Positions 7,616-16,362 of a stretch of DNA of 64,000 nt are shown piece after piece. This stretch comes from Leifsonia poae (GTDB lineage: Bacteria > Actinomycetota > Actinomycetes > Actinomycetales > Microbacteriaceae). The number at the start of each line of letters is the position of its first letter. Positions within the stretch are counted from its first letter, which is position 1. The notes under the pieces are model-generated. The model worked only from the letters and a program-made list of their open reading frames with translations, was not told the origin of the DNA and ran no database searches. A program made the position numbers and the translations under genes. Location of the stretch: NCBI RefSeq assembly GCF_020009625.1, contig NZ_JAIHLP010000002.1, forward strand, positions 2,418,001 through 2,482,000. Reading direction: 5' to 3'.

Positions 7616-8053
7616 TCAGGAGGTTCGGGTCGCAGCGCCGATGATCGCGTGCAGACTCTCGCGCAGGCCCTCCAGCTCCGTGAGCGGCAGACCCAGCCGC
7701 TCGACGATGGTGTGAGGGATGCTCTCGGCCTGGCGCCGCAGAGCCCGGCCGGCGGTGGTGAGCGTCACCTCGAGGGATCGTTCGTCGCTGGTACTGCGTT
7801 TGCGTTCGACATACCCGGTGGTCTCCAGGCGTTTGAGCAGGGGGGAGAGGGTCGCCGGTTCGAGCTGGAGGGCTTCGCTCAGGTCTTTCACCGAGCGCGG
7901 GTCGCGTTCCCAGAGGGCGAGCATCACCAGGTACTGCGGATGCGTCAGCCCGAGCGGTTCGAGCACGGGCCGGTAAAGGGCGATCACGCTGCGTGCGGCG
8001 ACCGCGAGGCCGAAGCAGACCTGATTCTCGAGGGCGAGCAGGTCATCCGACAT
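7616..8053 (-). CDS. MarR family regulator, OhrR-like peroxide sensor
   Basis: 145 residues with a winged helix (LSEALQLEPATLSPLLKRLE, wing KRSTSDERSLEVTLT). The N-terminus LENQVCFGL keeps the lone cysteine at the position of the organic-peroxide-sensing Cys of OhrR, followed by the characteristic YRPVLEPLGLTHPQYLVML. No ohr gene is adjacent; instead a palindrome lies before the small zinc-knuckle gene. It appears leaderless: TAGACT (complement 8060-8065) ends 6 nt before the ATG. Confidence 0.88.
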   Translation of the reverse strand: MSDDLLALENQVCFGLAVAARSVIALYRPVLEPLGLTHPQYLVMLALWERDPRSVKDLSEALQLEPATLSPLLKRLETTGYVERKRSTSDERSLEVTLTTAGRALRRQAESIPHTIVERLGLPLTELEGLRESLHAIIGAATRTS

Positions 8054-8107
8054 GGTGTCAGTCTACCGAGCGACCGCAGTTCGGGCCGGAGACGGCACTC
8101 GACTTAA

Positions 8108-8123
8108 TACAGCGACGACTGTA
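8108..8123. promoter_or_regulatory. ArsR operator overlapping the -10 box
   Basis: TACAG-N6-CTGTA, perfect 5-bp arms, runs into the TACTAT -10 box (8122-8127) of the ArsR gene at 8135. It is placed for autorepression of the regulator-exporter operon. Confidence 0.5.
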
Positions 8124-8134
8124 CTATCGACCGC

Positions 8135-8512
8135 GTGATCGAACTCGACCTCCGACCCGAACGTTCGCTGGCCTCCCGCCTCGACGTGATGAACCGTCTG
8201 GGGCGCGCGATGGCGGATGCCACCCGCTCGCGCATCCTGATGACCCTGCTCGACGCGCCGACGTACCCCGCCGCGCTCGCCACGGATCTCGGGCTCACCC
8301 GGCAGAACGTGTCGAACCACCTGAGCTGCCTGCGCGACTGCGGCATCGTGGTCGGCCTGCCCGAAGGGCGGCAGACGCGGTACGAGATCGCCGACCCGCA
8401 CCTCGCCCGAGCACTCACCGACCTGGTGGGCGTCGCTCTCATGGTCGACGAATCCGCCGACTGCCTCGACGTGGACTGCACGGTCGCGGGATGCTGCGGC
8501 GCGCGGTCGTGA
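8135..8512 (+). CDS. ArsR/SmtB family metal sensor, CmtR-like
   Basis: 125 residues, winged helix (YPAALATDLGLTRQNVSNHL) with a cysteine-rich C-terminus (CLDVDCTVAGCC) and a CLRDC pair. This resembles CmtR-type cadmium/lead sensors that coordinate metal through cysteines in the recognition helix and C-tail. The GTG start at 8135 is leaderless, with TACTAT ending 7 nt upstream. The next gene, a cation exporter, overlaps its 3' end. I infer metal-induced co-expression. Confidence 0.88.
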   Translation: MIELDLRPERSLASRLDVMNRLGRAMADATRSRILMTLLDAPTYPAALATDLGLTRQNVSNHLSCLRDCGIVVGLPEGRQTRYEIADPHLARALTDLVGVALMVDESADCLDVDCTVAGCCGARS

Positions 8513-9149
8513 CCGCGCTGACAGGCGAGCGCCGGGCGGTGCTGCAGCGCCGCATCCGGCTGATCGTCGCCTTCACGATCGGGTACAACCTCATCGAGGC
8601 CGTCGTCGCACTGGCGGCGGGCGCCGGGGCCTCGTCGGCGGCACTGCTCGGATTCGGGCTCGACTCGGTGATCGAGGTGCTCTCGGCGGCGGCCGTGGCC
8701 TGGCAGTTCAGCCGCCGTGACCCGGAGCGGTACGAGAAACCCACCCTGCGTGTGATCGCGGTGGCCTTCTTCGCGCTCGCCGCCTATGTCTCGGTCAGTG
8801 CCGTGCTCGCACTGCTCGGTGGAATCGAGGTGGAGCACAGCCCTCTCGGCATCGCTATCACCGCCCTCAGTGTCGTGGTGATGCCTTTCCTCTCGCTGGC
8901 GGAGCGGCGGGCCGGCACCGAGCTCGGGTCGGCCACCGCGGTCGCCGACTCGAAGCAGACCCTGTTCTGCACCTACCTCTCCGCCTCGGTTCTCGGGGGC
9001 TCCTGCTGAACGCGCTTCTCGGCTGGGGGTGGGCCGACGCCGTCGCGGCCCTCGTGATCGCCGCCTTCGCCGTGCGTGAAGGGGTGGAGGCCTGGAAGGG
9101 CGACGCCTGCGCCACCTCGGTCGGCATGCTGAACGAGGAGGCGGGCTGA
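8491..9149 (+). pseudogene. Cation efflux (CDF-like) membrane protein, frameshifted at about 8995-8999
   Basis: A six-helix cation transporter of the small CDF-like family (FTIGYNLIEAVVALAAG, GLDSVIEVLSAAAVAWQF, ATAVADSKQTLFCTYL). The reading frame breaks at the G5 run 8995-8999: the upstream frame stops at 9009. The -1 frame continues with LLLNALLGWGWADAVAALVI and ends at 9149, exactly the expected C-terminal helix. One extra G would restore a full-length protein, so a sequencing deletion is likely. The start may be the ATG at 8491 or the GTG at 8509, which overlaps the arsR stop (GTGA). Confidence 0.8.
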
Positions 9150-9179
9150 CGGCGGGCGCCCGACGAGACCTTCCGGAAA

Positions 9180-9995
9180 CTATTCGGAGCGCGAGAACTC
9201 TGAGGCTCGGGCCACCTGGTCGGCCGTGAGGGCGACGCCGGTGTACCGTTCGAATTGCCGCGCCGCTTGGAGGGCTATCACCTCAGCGCCCGTGATGAGC
9301 TGCTTCCCGCCGGCCCGGCCGGCCGCGATGAGCGGCGTCTCCGAGGGGAAGGCGACGACGTCGAAGACTGTGGAGGCCCGCTCGATGTGCTCAGGAGCGA
9401 AAGCGAGCTGCGATTCGGCGTCGCCGCGCATCCCCAACGGTGTCACGTTGACGACGATGTCGAAGCTCGGCTCAGGGTCGCGTTCGACCCACTCGTAGCC
9501 GTACCGGTCGGCCAGGGACGCACCCGCGCCGGGATTGCGGGCCACGATGGTGAGGTCGGCGAAGCCGGCGCCGCGGAAGGCGGCCACGACGGCCTTGGCC
9601 ATCCCGCCCGAACCGCGAAGTAGCACGCTCTGCGAGGAGTCCACCCGCCGATCCCGAAGCAACTCGGCCACCGCTTCGTAGTCGGTGTTGGAGGCCGTGA
9701 GCACACCCGCGTCGTTGACCACCGTGTTCACCGATTCGATCGCGAGGGCCGACGGCTCCATCACGTCGACCAGCGGGATGATCGCCTCTTTGAACGGCAT
9801 CGACACCGAGCATCCGCGGATGCCGAGGGCGCGGATCCCCCGCACCGCCCCTTCCAGGTCGGTCGTCGTGAACGCCTTATAGAGGAAGTTCAGACCGAGC
9901 TCGTCGTAGAGGAAGTTGTGGAACCGGGTTCCGATGTTGCTCGGCCGGGCCGCCAGTGACATGCACACCTGCATGTCCTTGTTCAGGATGGGCAT
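9180..9995 (-). CDS. Shikimate 5-dehydrogenase-like protein
   Basis: 271 residues of the AroE/YdiB family. The substrate-binding half contains SVSMPFKE (catalytic Lys equivalent) and NTDYEAV (the Asn-Thr-Asp signature). The Rossmann half contains LRGSGGMAKAVVAAF. The N-terminus MPILNKDMQVCMSLAARPSN differs from canonical AroE (G-x-P-I-x-H-S-x-S-P), so quinate or another polyol acid may be the substrate. No other aromatic pathway gene is nearby. Confidence 0.85.
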   Translation of the reverse strand: MPILNKDMQVCMSLAARPSNIGTRFHNFLYDELGLNFLYKAFTTTDLEGAVRGIRALGIRGCSVSMPFKEAIIPLVDVMEPSALAIESVNTVVNDAGVLTASNTDYEAVAELLRDRRVDSSQSVLLRGSGGMAKAVVAAFRGAGFADLTIVARNPGAGASLADRYGYEWVERDPEPSFDIVVNVTPLGMRGDAESQLAFAPEHIERASTVFDVVAFPSETPLIAAGRAGGKQLITGAEVIALQAARQFERYTGVALTADQVARASEFSRSE

Positions 9996-10019
9996 GCGCC
10001 CATCTTCTCAGCACCGAAC

Positions 10020-10247
10020 TCAGCGCATGAGCGCGCGCTCGAACTCCTTGGTGCGGTGCCCGACGGCGAACCAGGCGATGGTGCCCCCGACCGGCAGCGC
10101 CAGGATGCTGAGCAGCCAGACCAACTGGGTGGCCCACGCCATCTCGCGATCGCGGAACACCTGCACGAAGGCGATCACGAGCACCGTCAGATAGACGACC
10201 CCGGCCGCGACCCCGATCGCGACGAGAACAACCCCCAGCGTGTCCAT
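10020..10247 (-). CDS. Small PLDc_N-type membrane protein
   Basis: 75 residues with two membrane helices and the WATQLVWLLSILALPVGGTIAWFAVG stretch, given here as WLLSILALPVGG and TIAWFAVG, typical of phospholipase-D nuclease N-terminal-like small proteins. The TAAGCT -10 box (complement 10254-10259) ends 6 nt before the ATG and overlaps the last codons of the lactonase gene, so it can be transcribed separately as a leaderless mRNA. Confidence 0.75.
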   Translation of the reverse strand: MDTLGVVLVAIGVAAGVVYLTVLVIAFVQVFRDREMAWATQLVWLLSILALPVGGTIAWFAVGHRTKEFERALMR

Positions 10248-10251
10248 GCGC

Positions 10252-11094
10252 TCAGCTTAAGCGGTACGCCCTGTCTGCCGCACCTCCGAACACATCGGCA
10301 CGCTCGGAGGGGGAGAGCGAGGCGACGAGCTCGGCAGCGGTCGCCTGGGTTTGCGCATAGTTCCCGGCCGCGGTGGAGACCGGCCAGTCGCCGCCGAACA
10401 GCACGCGCCCCGCGCCGAACGCTTCCAGAACGTGGTTCACATACGGGCGGAGACGGTCCGGGCCGGCCGGTGCGTCGGGCCCGAGCGTGGTGAGACCGGA
10501 GAGCTTCACGGCCACGTTCGGATGGGTGGCCAGCCCGGTCAGCAGGCCCGCCCACGGCTCCGCGTCGGCGTCGCCGATCGGAGGTGTGCCGAGATGGTCG
10601 ATGACGAGCCGCAGCTCGGGAAGCTCGCCGGCGATGGCCAGCGCGAGCTCGAGGTGGCGGGGGAGGATCCCCACGATGTCGAACACGAGCCCCCGTCGGG
10701 CGAGCTCGGCGAGGCTTGCGCGCACCGCATCCCGGGCCAGCCAGTCGGGGTCGGGCTCGTCGTGGATGAGGTGCCGTACCCCCACCAGTGCGGGATGAGC
10801 CGCCCACTGGTCGAGTTGCGTCGCGGTGCGCGCCGGGTCGAGCAGGTCGACCCAGGCGACCACGCCGGCCACCCGGTCGTTCTCCTCGGCCACAGCGAAC
10901 ATGGCTGCGGAATCCTCGATGGAATTCGCGGCCTGCACCAGGATCACCCGGTCGATGCCGGCGTTGTCCAACTGCGGCTCCACCTCGGCGAAGGTGAAGG
11001 TGCGGTGGAGGGCGCCCAGGTCGGCCGTGATCCAGGGATACTCGACCCTGTCGAGATCCCAGAGGTGCAGGTGGGCGTCGACCGTCAGTGCCAC
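10252..11094 (-). CDS. Amidohydrolase family lactonase, probable L-fucono-1,5-lactonase
   Basis: 280 residues of the TIM-barrel metal hydrolase group COG3618: DAHLHLWDLDRVEYPW at the N-terminus, metal ligands DAHLH, LVIDHLG, and LFGGDWPVS near the end. Relatives open fuconolactone or rhamnonolactone. Placement beside fucD, an aldo/keto reductase and an FAH hydrolase supports fuconolactone. The GTG at 11094 is preceded by GGAGAA and puts the HLH motif near residue 7. It is divergent from the enolase-superfamily gene across a shared GntR-type site. Confidence 0.87.
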   Translation of the reverse strand: MALTVDAHLHLWDLDRVEYPWITADLGALHRTFTFAEVEPQLDNAGIDRVILVQAANSIEDSAAMFAVAEENDRVAGVVAWVDLLDPARTATQLDQWAAHPALVGVRHLIHDEPDPDWLARDAVRASLAELARRGLVFDIVGILPRHLELALAIAGELPELRLVIDHLGTPPIGDADAEPWAGLLTGLATHPNVAVKLSGLTTLGPDAPAGPDRLRPYVNHVLEAFGAGRVLFGGDWPVSTAAGNYAQTQATAAELVASLSPSERADVFGGAADRAYRLS

Positions 11095-11145
11095 TTCGAG
11101 ATTCTCCGTCGTGTTCGCATCGATTGCGGGGCCTAAAGCTTCTGC

Positions 11146-11161
11146 ATATCCTATAGGCAAT
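11146..11161. promoter_or_regulatory. GntR-type site 1 of the fucose cluster
   Basis: ATATCCTATAGGCAAT with a perfect CCTATAGG core (11150-11157), in the 130-bp divergent region between the lactonase and enolase-superfamily genes. It matches sites at 14231-14246 and 18481-18496. Confidence 0.55.
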
Positions 11162-11224
11162 AGGCAGATTCGGCCACGGGTTCCGCGGCCGGTGATGAAC
11201 CGAACCACGGTGAAAGAAGCACAG

Positions 11225-12355
11225 ATGACCGTCGCTCCGACCGACACCCGCTCCCGTCTCGAGCGCGACAGCACGATCGTCAGCGCGGAGGCATGGCTGA
11301 GCGACCTGGAGGTGGAGACGGTTCGCACCGATGCGGTGCAGTCGTTCCTCAAGCAGGAGACGATCTTCGTGCGCATCCGCACCGCCGGCGGGGGAGAAGG
11401 TCTCGGCTACAGCTACACGATCGGCACCGGCGGGGCCGCGGTCATCGCGCTGCTGCGCTCCGGGCTCCTCGACGCACTGATCGGGTTGGATGCTGATCGG
11501 CCCGAGGCCGTGTGGCGGGCCCTGTTCTCGTCGACGCGGGCGACGACCGTCGGTGCGATCACCTCGCTCGCGTTGGCCGCCGTCGACACCGCGGTCTGGG
11601 ATGCGCGGTGCACGGCCGCGGGTCTGCCCCTCTGGGTCGCCGCCGGTGGTGCGCGTCCGAGCATCCCCCTCTACGACACGGAGGGCGGGTGGCTGCACTT
11701 CGACACCGACGAGCTGGTGGCGCAGGCGGTCGAATCGCTGGCGCGCGGGCTCGGCGGGGTCAAGATCAAGGTCGGGAAGCCGCGCGGCCACGAAGACCTG
11801 GAACGGTTGACAGCCGTGCGCGAGGCGGTGGGCCCGGGAATGGACATCATGATCGACGCGAACCAGTCGATGACGGCGGCAGAAGCCATGCGGCGGGCGG
11901 CGCTGTTCGAGCCGCTCGACATCTTCTGGTTCGAAGAGCCCCTGCCGGCCGACGATGTGGCCGGCCACCGGCGACTCGCCGAATCGACGAGCTTGCCCAT
12001 CGCCGTGGGTGAGAGCCTCTACTCGATCGGACAGTTCCGCGAATACCTGCAGGCCGGGGCGGCGTCGATCGTGCAGGTGGATGTCGCCCGCATCGGCGGT
12101 ATCACCCCCTGGCTGAAGGTGGCGCACCTCGCCGAGTCGTTCAATGTGGCGGTGGCGCCACACTTCCTGATGGAACTGCATGTGTCGCTCACCTGCGCGG
12201 TTCCCAACGCGCTCTATCTGGAGCACATCCCGCAGCTCCGCGCCGTGACCGCCGCGGAGATGACCATCACGGACGGTCACGGCGTCGCCCCGACCGCGCC
12301 CGGCCTCGGCATCGAGTGGGATCTCGACGCCGTCGACCGGTTGAGGGTGCTGTGA
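11225..12355 (+). CDS. Mandelate racemase/enolase superfamily sugar-acid dehydratase or epimerase
   Basis: 376 residues. The barrel carries KxK (KIKVGK, about residue 180), the metal triad Asp (MIDANQS), Glu (FEEPLP) and Glu (VGESLY), and a His in APHFLMELH: the mandelate-racemase subgroup set. This allows acid-sugar dehydration or epimerisation. It is distinct from fucD at 14283 and lies in an operon with the aldo/keto reductase and GntR gene, so it probably handles a related 6-deoxy or aldonic acid. The exact substrate cannot be read from sequence. Confidence 0.85.
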   Translation: MTVAPTDTRSRLERDSTIVSAEAWLSDLEVETVRTDAVQSFLKQETIFVRIRTAGGGEGLGYSYTIGTGGAAVIALLRSGLLDALIGLDADRPEAVWRALFSSTRATTVGAITSLALAAVDTAVWDARCTAAGLPLWVAAGGARPSIPLYDTEGGWLHFDTDELVAQAVESLARGLGGVKIKVGKPRGHEDLERLTAVREAVGPGMDIMIDANQSMTAAEAMRRAALFEPLDIFWFEEPLPADDVAGHRRLAESTSLPIAVGESLYSIGQFREYLQAGAASIVQVDVARIGGITPWLKVAHLAESFNVAVAPHFLMELHVSLTCAVPNALYLEHIPQLRAVTAAEMTITDGHGVAPTAPGLGIEWDLDAVDRLRVL

Positions 12356-12360
12356 CCAGA

Positions 12361-13377
12361 ATGAGAGACATGACCACGCTGAACGAACCCCGCCCCTACG
12401 GACGAGCGGGTCTCACCGTCGGCCCGGTCGGGTACGGCGTGGCCGCACTCGGCAACCTCTACCGGGCGCTGCCCGACGACACCTGGCGGGAATGCATCCC
12501 CGCGGCCTGGGCGGCGGGCATCCGCTCCTTCGACACGGCCCCGCACTACGGCCTCGGCCTTTCCGAGGAGCGCCTCGGCGTCGGGCTGCGCGAATACCCG
12601 CGCGACGCCTTCGTGCTCTCGACGAAGGTCGGCCGTCTGCTGGAGCCGAACCCCGATTACCGGCCGGGGCAGTCAGACATCGAGAACCTGTTCGATGTGC
12701 CGTCGAGCCGCCGCCGCCGCTTCGACTTCTCCCGCGACGGGGTTCTGCGTTCGGTGGAGGACAGTCTGATCCGTCTCGGGCTCGACCGCATCGACGTACT
12801 GTTCGTGCACGACCCCGATGAGCACGAACAGGATGCGCTCGACGGCGCCTTTCCTGCGCTGGAGGAGCTGCGGTCGCAGGGTGTGATCCGTTCCTACGGC
12901 GCCGGGATGAACCAGTCGGCCATGTTGACGCGGTTCGTGGAGCGCACCGACCTCGACATCGTGATGTGCGCCGGCCGTTACACCCTGCTCGATCAGGGGG
13001 CGGAAGGGGATCTCCTTCCGGCTGCCGAGGCGCGGGGGGTGTCGGTGGCGGTTGCGGCCGTGTTCAACTCCGGCATTCTCGCGACCGAGCGACCTCGGAT
13101 GGAGGCGACCTTCGAATACGGGGAGGCGTCCGCTGCCCTCCGCGAGCGCGTCGAGCGGATCGCCGACATCGCCGACGGCTACGGTGCCACCGTGCCTCAG
13201 CTCGCCGTGCAGTTCCCACTGCGGCATCCGGCGGTCGCCACCATCGTGCTGGGGGCGGACTCGGCCGCCCAGATCCGGCGCAATGCGAGCCTGGCCGATG
13301 AGGCGGTTCCCGACGAACTCTGGGACGAGCTGGGCGAGGCGGGTCTGCTCGGAGGGGCGGGCGGCGGCGAGTCGTGA
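12361..13377 (+). CDS. Aldo/keto reductase, probable L-fucose (aldose 1-) dehydrogenase
   Basis: 338 residues with the AKR tetrad: Asp and Tyr in SFDTAPHYGLG, Lys in LSTKVG, His in LFVHDP, plus the cofactor end VLGADSAAQIRRN. The group (COG0667, D-threo-aldose 1-dehydrogenase type) oxidises L-fucose and similar sugars to lactones. It would supply the lactonase at 10252. It begins 5 bp after the dehydratase stop. The ATG at 12361 or 12370 could be the start; neither has a strong Shine-Dalgarno. Confidence 0.87.
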   Translation: MRDMTTLNEPRPYGRAGLTVGPVGYGVAALGNLYRALPDDTWRECIPAAWAAGIRSFDTAPHYGLGLSEERLGVGLREYPRDAFVLSTKVGRLLEPNPDYRPGQSDIENLFDVPSSRRRRFDFSRDGVLRSVEDSLIRLGLDRIDVLFVHDPDEHEQDALDGAFPALEELRSQGVIRSYGAGMNQSAMLTRFVERTDLDIVMCAGRYTLLDQGAEGDLLPAAEARGVSVAVAAVFNSGILATERPRMEATFEYGEASAALRERVERIADIADGYGATVPQLAVQFPLRHPAVATIVLGADSAAQIRRNASLADEAVPDELWDELGEAGLLGGAGGGES

Positions 13378-13435
13378 CCCGGATCCTCTACCCTCTATCC
13401 TCTTCGTTGCCTCCCCGTGCACTTACTCTGTTTTC

Positions 13436-14146
13436 ATGAGCATCGAACCCGAATCCGGCGAACACTTCCTCCCCGCCCGGCGGGCGCTGGCCGACGACGT
13501 CTACGACGCGGTGCTCGCCCTGCTGATGGATCAGGTGATCCAGCCGGGCAGCCGGGCAAGCATCGACGGGATCGCACGCCAGCTGAATGTGTCCCCAACC
13601 CCGGTGCGCGAGGCCCTTGCCCGCCTGGAGTCGGAGGGTCTCGTCGTCAAACGCGCTCTCAAGGGGTACACCGCGGCGCCTCTGCTCGACAGCGAAGGTC
13701 TGCGTCAGCTCTTCGAGATGCGTCGGCTGATGGAGCCGTTCGCCACTCGGAACGCGGTGGGGGAGCTCACCGAGGAGAACCTCGACGAGCTCGAACGGCT
13801 CTGCGAAGACATGCATCGCAGCGGTGAGGCGGCGCAGAGCGGCGAAGACCGGTTCAAGGACTACCGCGATTTCGCCGATCAGGATGCGGCCTTCCACCGC
13901 ATCATCGCCGAGCACTCGGGCAATGCGCTGCTCTCGGATGCGATCGCGCGCCTCCGCTCGCATATGCACCAGTACCGCCTCTACTTCAAGCACGGCGTGG
14001 TCGATGACACGGCCGTCGAACACGAAGCGGTGCTCGAGGCGCTCCGTCGGGGGGATGCGGTGGCTGCCGAACAGGCGATGCTCGACCACATCAGCACCTC
14101 GTACACCCGCATCTCCTCGAGCCTCGACGCGCCCGACGCCCACTGA
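13436..14146 (+). CDS. GntR family (FCD subfamily) regulator, likely of the L-fucose cluster
   Basis: 236 residues with an N-terminal GntR winged helix (IDGIARQLNVSPTPVREALARLE) and a helical FCD ligand domain. The FCD domain contains metal-binding-type residues (DQDAAFHRIIAEHSGN, EHEAVLEAL, DHI). It sits among fucose genes, making it the natural binder of the ATATCC-NATA-GGATAT sites. It is preceded by a TACTCT -10 box ending 6 nt before the ATG (leaderless), so it has its own promoter besides the upstream operon. Confidence 0.9.
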   Translation: MSIEPESGEHFLPARRALADDVYDAVLALLMDQVIQPGSRASIDGIARQLNVSPTPVREALARLESEGLVVKRALKGYTAAPLLDSEGLRQLFEMRRLMEPFATRNAVGELTEENLDELERLCEDMHRSGEAAQSGEDRFKDYRDFADQDAAFHRIIAEHSGNALLSDAIARLRSHMHQYRLYFKHGVVDDTAVEHEAVLEALRRGDAVAAEQAMLDHISTSYTRISSSLDAPDAH

Positions 14147-14164
14147 GAGGGCGCCCTCGGTGAG

Positions 14165-14192
14165 ACATCCCGTTCGCGAAGAAACGGGATGT
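14165..14192 (+). terminator. Stem-loop terminator after the GntR gene
   Basis: ACATCCCGTT and AACGGGATGT form a perfect 10-bp stem with an 8-nt loop, 18 bp after the GntR stop. A short T-containing tail follows (TCTGT). Confidence 0.65.
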
Positions 14193-14230
14193 TCTGTCGT
14201 ACCCGCTGGGAGGGATGGCGGCCACTGGCT

Positions 14231-14246
14231 ATATCCAATAGGATAT
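14231..14246. promoter_or_regulatory. GntR-type site 2, upstream of fucD
   Basis: ATATCCAATAGGATAT has perfect 6-bp arms around a 4-bp centre. It is the most symmetric of three related sites and lies 36 bp before the fucD GTG. Confidence 0.6.
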
Positions 14247-14282
14247 TGCTGAACGTTCATCCGGTAAGAAAGAGGGCAGCGA

Positions 14283-15574
14283 GTGAGCAGAGTCACAGGT
14301 TTCGAGACGCTCGACGTGAGATTCGAGACGTCGGCTCTGCTCGACGGGTCCGATGCGATGAACCCCGACCCCGACTATTCGACCGCCTATCTGCGCATCA
14401 CCACCGACTCCGCCGACGGATTCGAGGGCCACGCCTTCGTGTTCACCATCGGCCGGGGCAATGATGTGCAGACCGCGGCGATCGACGCCGTCGCCCACCG
14501 GGTTCTCGGTCGCGACGTTGAAGAAATCCTCGCCGACCTGGGCGGCTTCTGGCGCGAGTTCGTCTACGACTCCCAGCTGCGCTGGCTCGGCCCGGAGAAG
14601 GGCGTCATGCACATGGCCATCGGCGCCGTGGTGAACGCCTTCTGGGATCTGAAGGCGAAACGAGCCGGGCTGCCGCTCTGGCAGCTGCTGTCGCGAATGT
14701 CGCCGGAAGAACTCGTCGACCTCGTCGACTTCCGCTACCTGAGCGATGCTCTCACCCGTGAGGAAGCGCTGACCATTCTGCGCGAGGCCGAGCCCGGTCG
14801 CGCCGAGCGCGAGCGGATACTGCTCGCCGACGGCTACCCGGCCTACACGACGACCCCGGGCTGGCTCGGCTACCCGACGACAAGCTCCGCCGTCTCGCGC
14901 GCGAGGCCGTCGAGGAGGGTTTCGGGCAGATCAAGCTGAAGGTGGGGGACAATCTCGACGACGACATCCGTCGCCTGAGCATCGCCCGCGACACGGTCGG
15001 CCCCGACATCCGCATCGCGATCGACGCCAACCAGCGCTGGGACCGCGACCAGGCCATCGACTGGATCAGCGCCCTCGAGCAATTCGATCTCGCCTGGGTC
15101 GAAGAGCCGACGAGCCCCGACGACGTTCTCGCCCATGCGGCGATCGCTCGCGCGGTGGTACCGGTGCCGATCGCAACGGGGGAGCACGGGATGAACCGGG
15201 TGCTGTTCAAGCAGCTGCTTCAGGCCGAGGCCGCCTCGATCGTGCAGATCGATTCCACCCGGGTGGCCGGGGTGAATGAGAATCTGGCGATTCTGCTGCT
15301 GGCGGCCAAGTTCGGCGTTCCGGTCTGTCCGCATGCCGGTGGCGTGGGTCTGTGCGAGGCGGTGCAGCACTTCTCAATGGTCGACTTCGTGGCCGTTTCG
15401 GGGAGTGCCGAGGGCCGGATGATCGAGTACACGAAACACCTGCACGAGCATTTCGTCGCCCCGGTGGAAGTGCACGGCGGCCGCTATCGCGCCCCGCTCA
15501 CCCCTGGAACGGGCATGGAGATGCTGCCGGCTTCGCTGGCCGGCAACCTGTTCACGGAGCCTGCAACGCGCTGA
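14283..15574 (+). pseudogene. fucD: L-fuconate dehydratase, frameshifted at about 14873
   Basis: Enolase-superfamily dehydratase that converts L-fuconate to 2-keto-3-deoxy-L-fuconate. The C-terminal half is diagnostic: [47 protein letters not shown] and [18 protein letters not shown]. The N-terminal frame runs to a stop at 14939, and the C-terminal half is in the -1 frame. Restoring one C in the CCC at 14873-14875 gives about 430 residues, the family length. The GTG start follows a GAGGG Shine-Dalgarno. The flanks and frames are otherwise intact, so a sequencing deletion is more likely than real decay. Confidence 0.85.
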
Positions 15575-15932
15575 GCGCCTGGTTCACGGGCGCGAAAGCC
15601 ACCCGGTCGAGCACCAGCTCGATGCTCCGGATGCGGCCGTCGGTCACGGTGAGAAGTTCGACACAGCGGACAGCACCCGCTTCGGTGTCGGTCACGAAGT
15701 CATAGACGACGCAGGCCCGGTCGCCGTCGACGAAGATCTCGCGGATCTCGTTGCGGAGGAGGGCCGGCAGTAGTCGGCGCAGTGCGGCGATCCAGCCGGT
15801 CTTGTCCAGCGGTGCGCCCGCGAAGGCGGCGACGGCATCGTCACCGAGGAGGTCGTCGAGAGCGGCCAGGTCGTGCCGGCCGACGGCCTCGATGTAGGAG
15901 CGGGCGATGGTGTCGACGTCGATGGCGGTCAT
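15552..15932 (-). CDS. SnoaL/NTF2-like fold protein
   Basis: 126 residues, a cone-shaped NTF2-like domain ([48 protein letters not shown]). The role is unknown; such proteins include small hydrolases and isomerases. AAAGGAG precedes the ATG. It shares a 100-bp divergent promoter region with the ArsR-SRPBCC pair and overlaps the fucD 3' end by 23 bp tail-to-tail. The trio looks like an insertion into the fucose cluster. Confidence 0.82.
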   Translation of the reverse strand: MTAIDVDTIARSYIEAVGRHDLAALDDLLGDDAVAAFAGAPLDKTGWIAALRRLLPALLRNEIREIFVDGDRACVVYDFVTDTEAGAVRCVELLTVTDGRIRSIELVLDRVAFAPVNQALSALQAP

Positions 15933-15977
15933 GGCGTCTCCTTTCGGTCGGGCTCAGCGTAGAACACAAACGAATCT

Positions 15978-15985
15978 TTGTACAA
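15978..15985. promoter_or_regulatory. Possible ArsR operator in the divergent region
   Basis: TTGTACAA is a perfect 8-bp palindrome within CTTTGTACAAGC, centred between the NTF2-like gene and the ArsR gene. Confidence 0.3.
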
Positions 15986-16032
15986 GCACTGATCTGTGAT
16001 AAAAAGGGAGTCGTCCCGAACACAGGAGAACG

Positions 16033-16362
16033 ATGACCGCTGACGCCGCCCTTGACCAGGCCCTGCGTGCCCTGGCCGACACGAATCGGCGGGCGATCCT
16101 GGCAGTCGTCCGCACGGCTCCGCGGCCGGTCGGCGAGATCGCCGGCGAACTCGGGCTCTCACAACAGGTGACCTCGCACCACCTCCGGGTGCTCCGATCG
16201 GCAGGCCTCGTCGCCGAGACCCGGGCCGGAACGCGGCACCTTTTCGCTGTCGACAGCGACGGATTCGCGGCGGCACGGGCCTACCTCGACGACTTCTGGC
16301 CCGCCAAGCTCAGTGCGCTCCGCGACGCGGTGGAGGCGGGGAAGAGGGGCACCGATGGCTGA
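16033..16362 (+). CDS. ArsR family regulator paired with an SRPBCC protein
   Basis: 109 residues, a short winged-helix protein (VGEIAGELGLSQQVTSHHLRVL) without metal-binding cysteines. This subgroup is typically cotranscribed with AHSA1/SRPBCC genes, as here: the next start lies inside its last codons (8-nt overlap). The AGGAGA Shine-Dalgarno supports the ATG at 16033. It probably senses a small molecule or simply represses its own operon. Confidence 0.87.
   Translation: MTADAALDQALRALADTNRRAILAVVRTAPRPVGEIAGELGLSQQVTSHHLRVLRSAGLVAETRAGTRHLFAVDSDGFAAARAYLDDFWPAKLSALRDAVEAGKRGTDG

Noticed and set aside
11225..12355. Calling this gene a second L-fuconate dehydratase.
   Set aside because: It lacks the FucD C-terminal signature ([11 protein letters not shown] and HLHEHF) and is shorter (376 versus about 430 residues).
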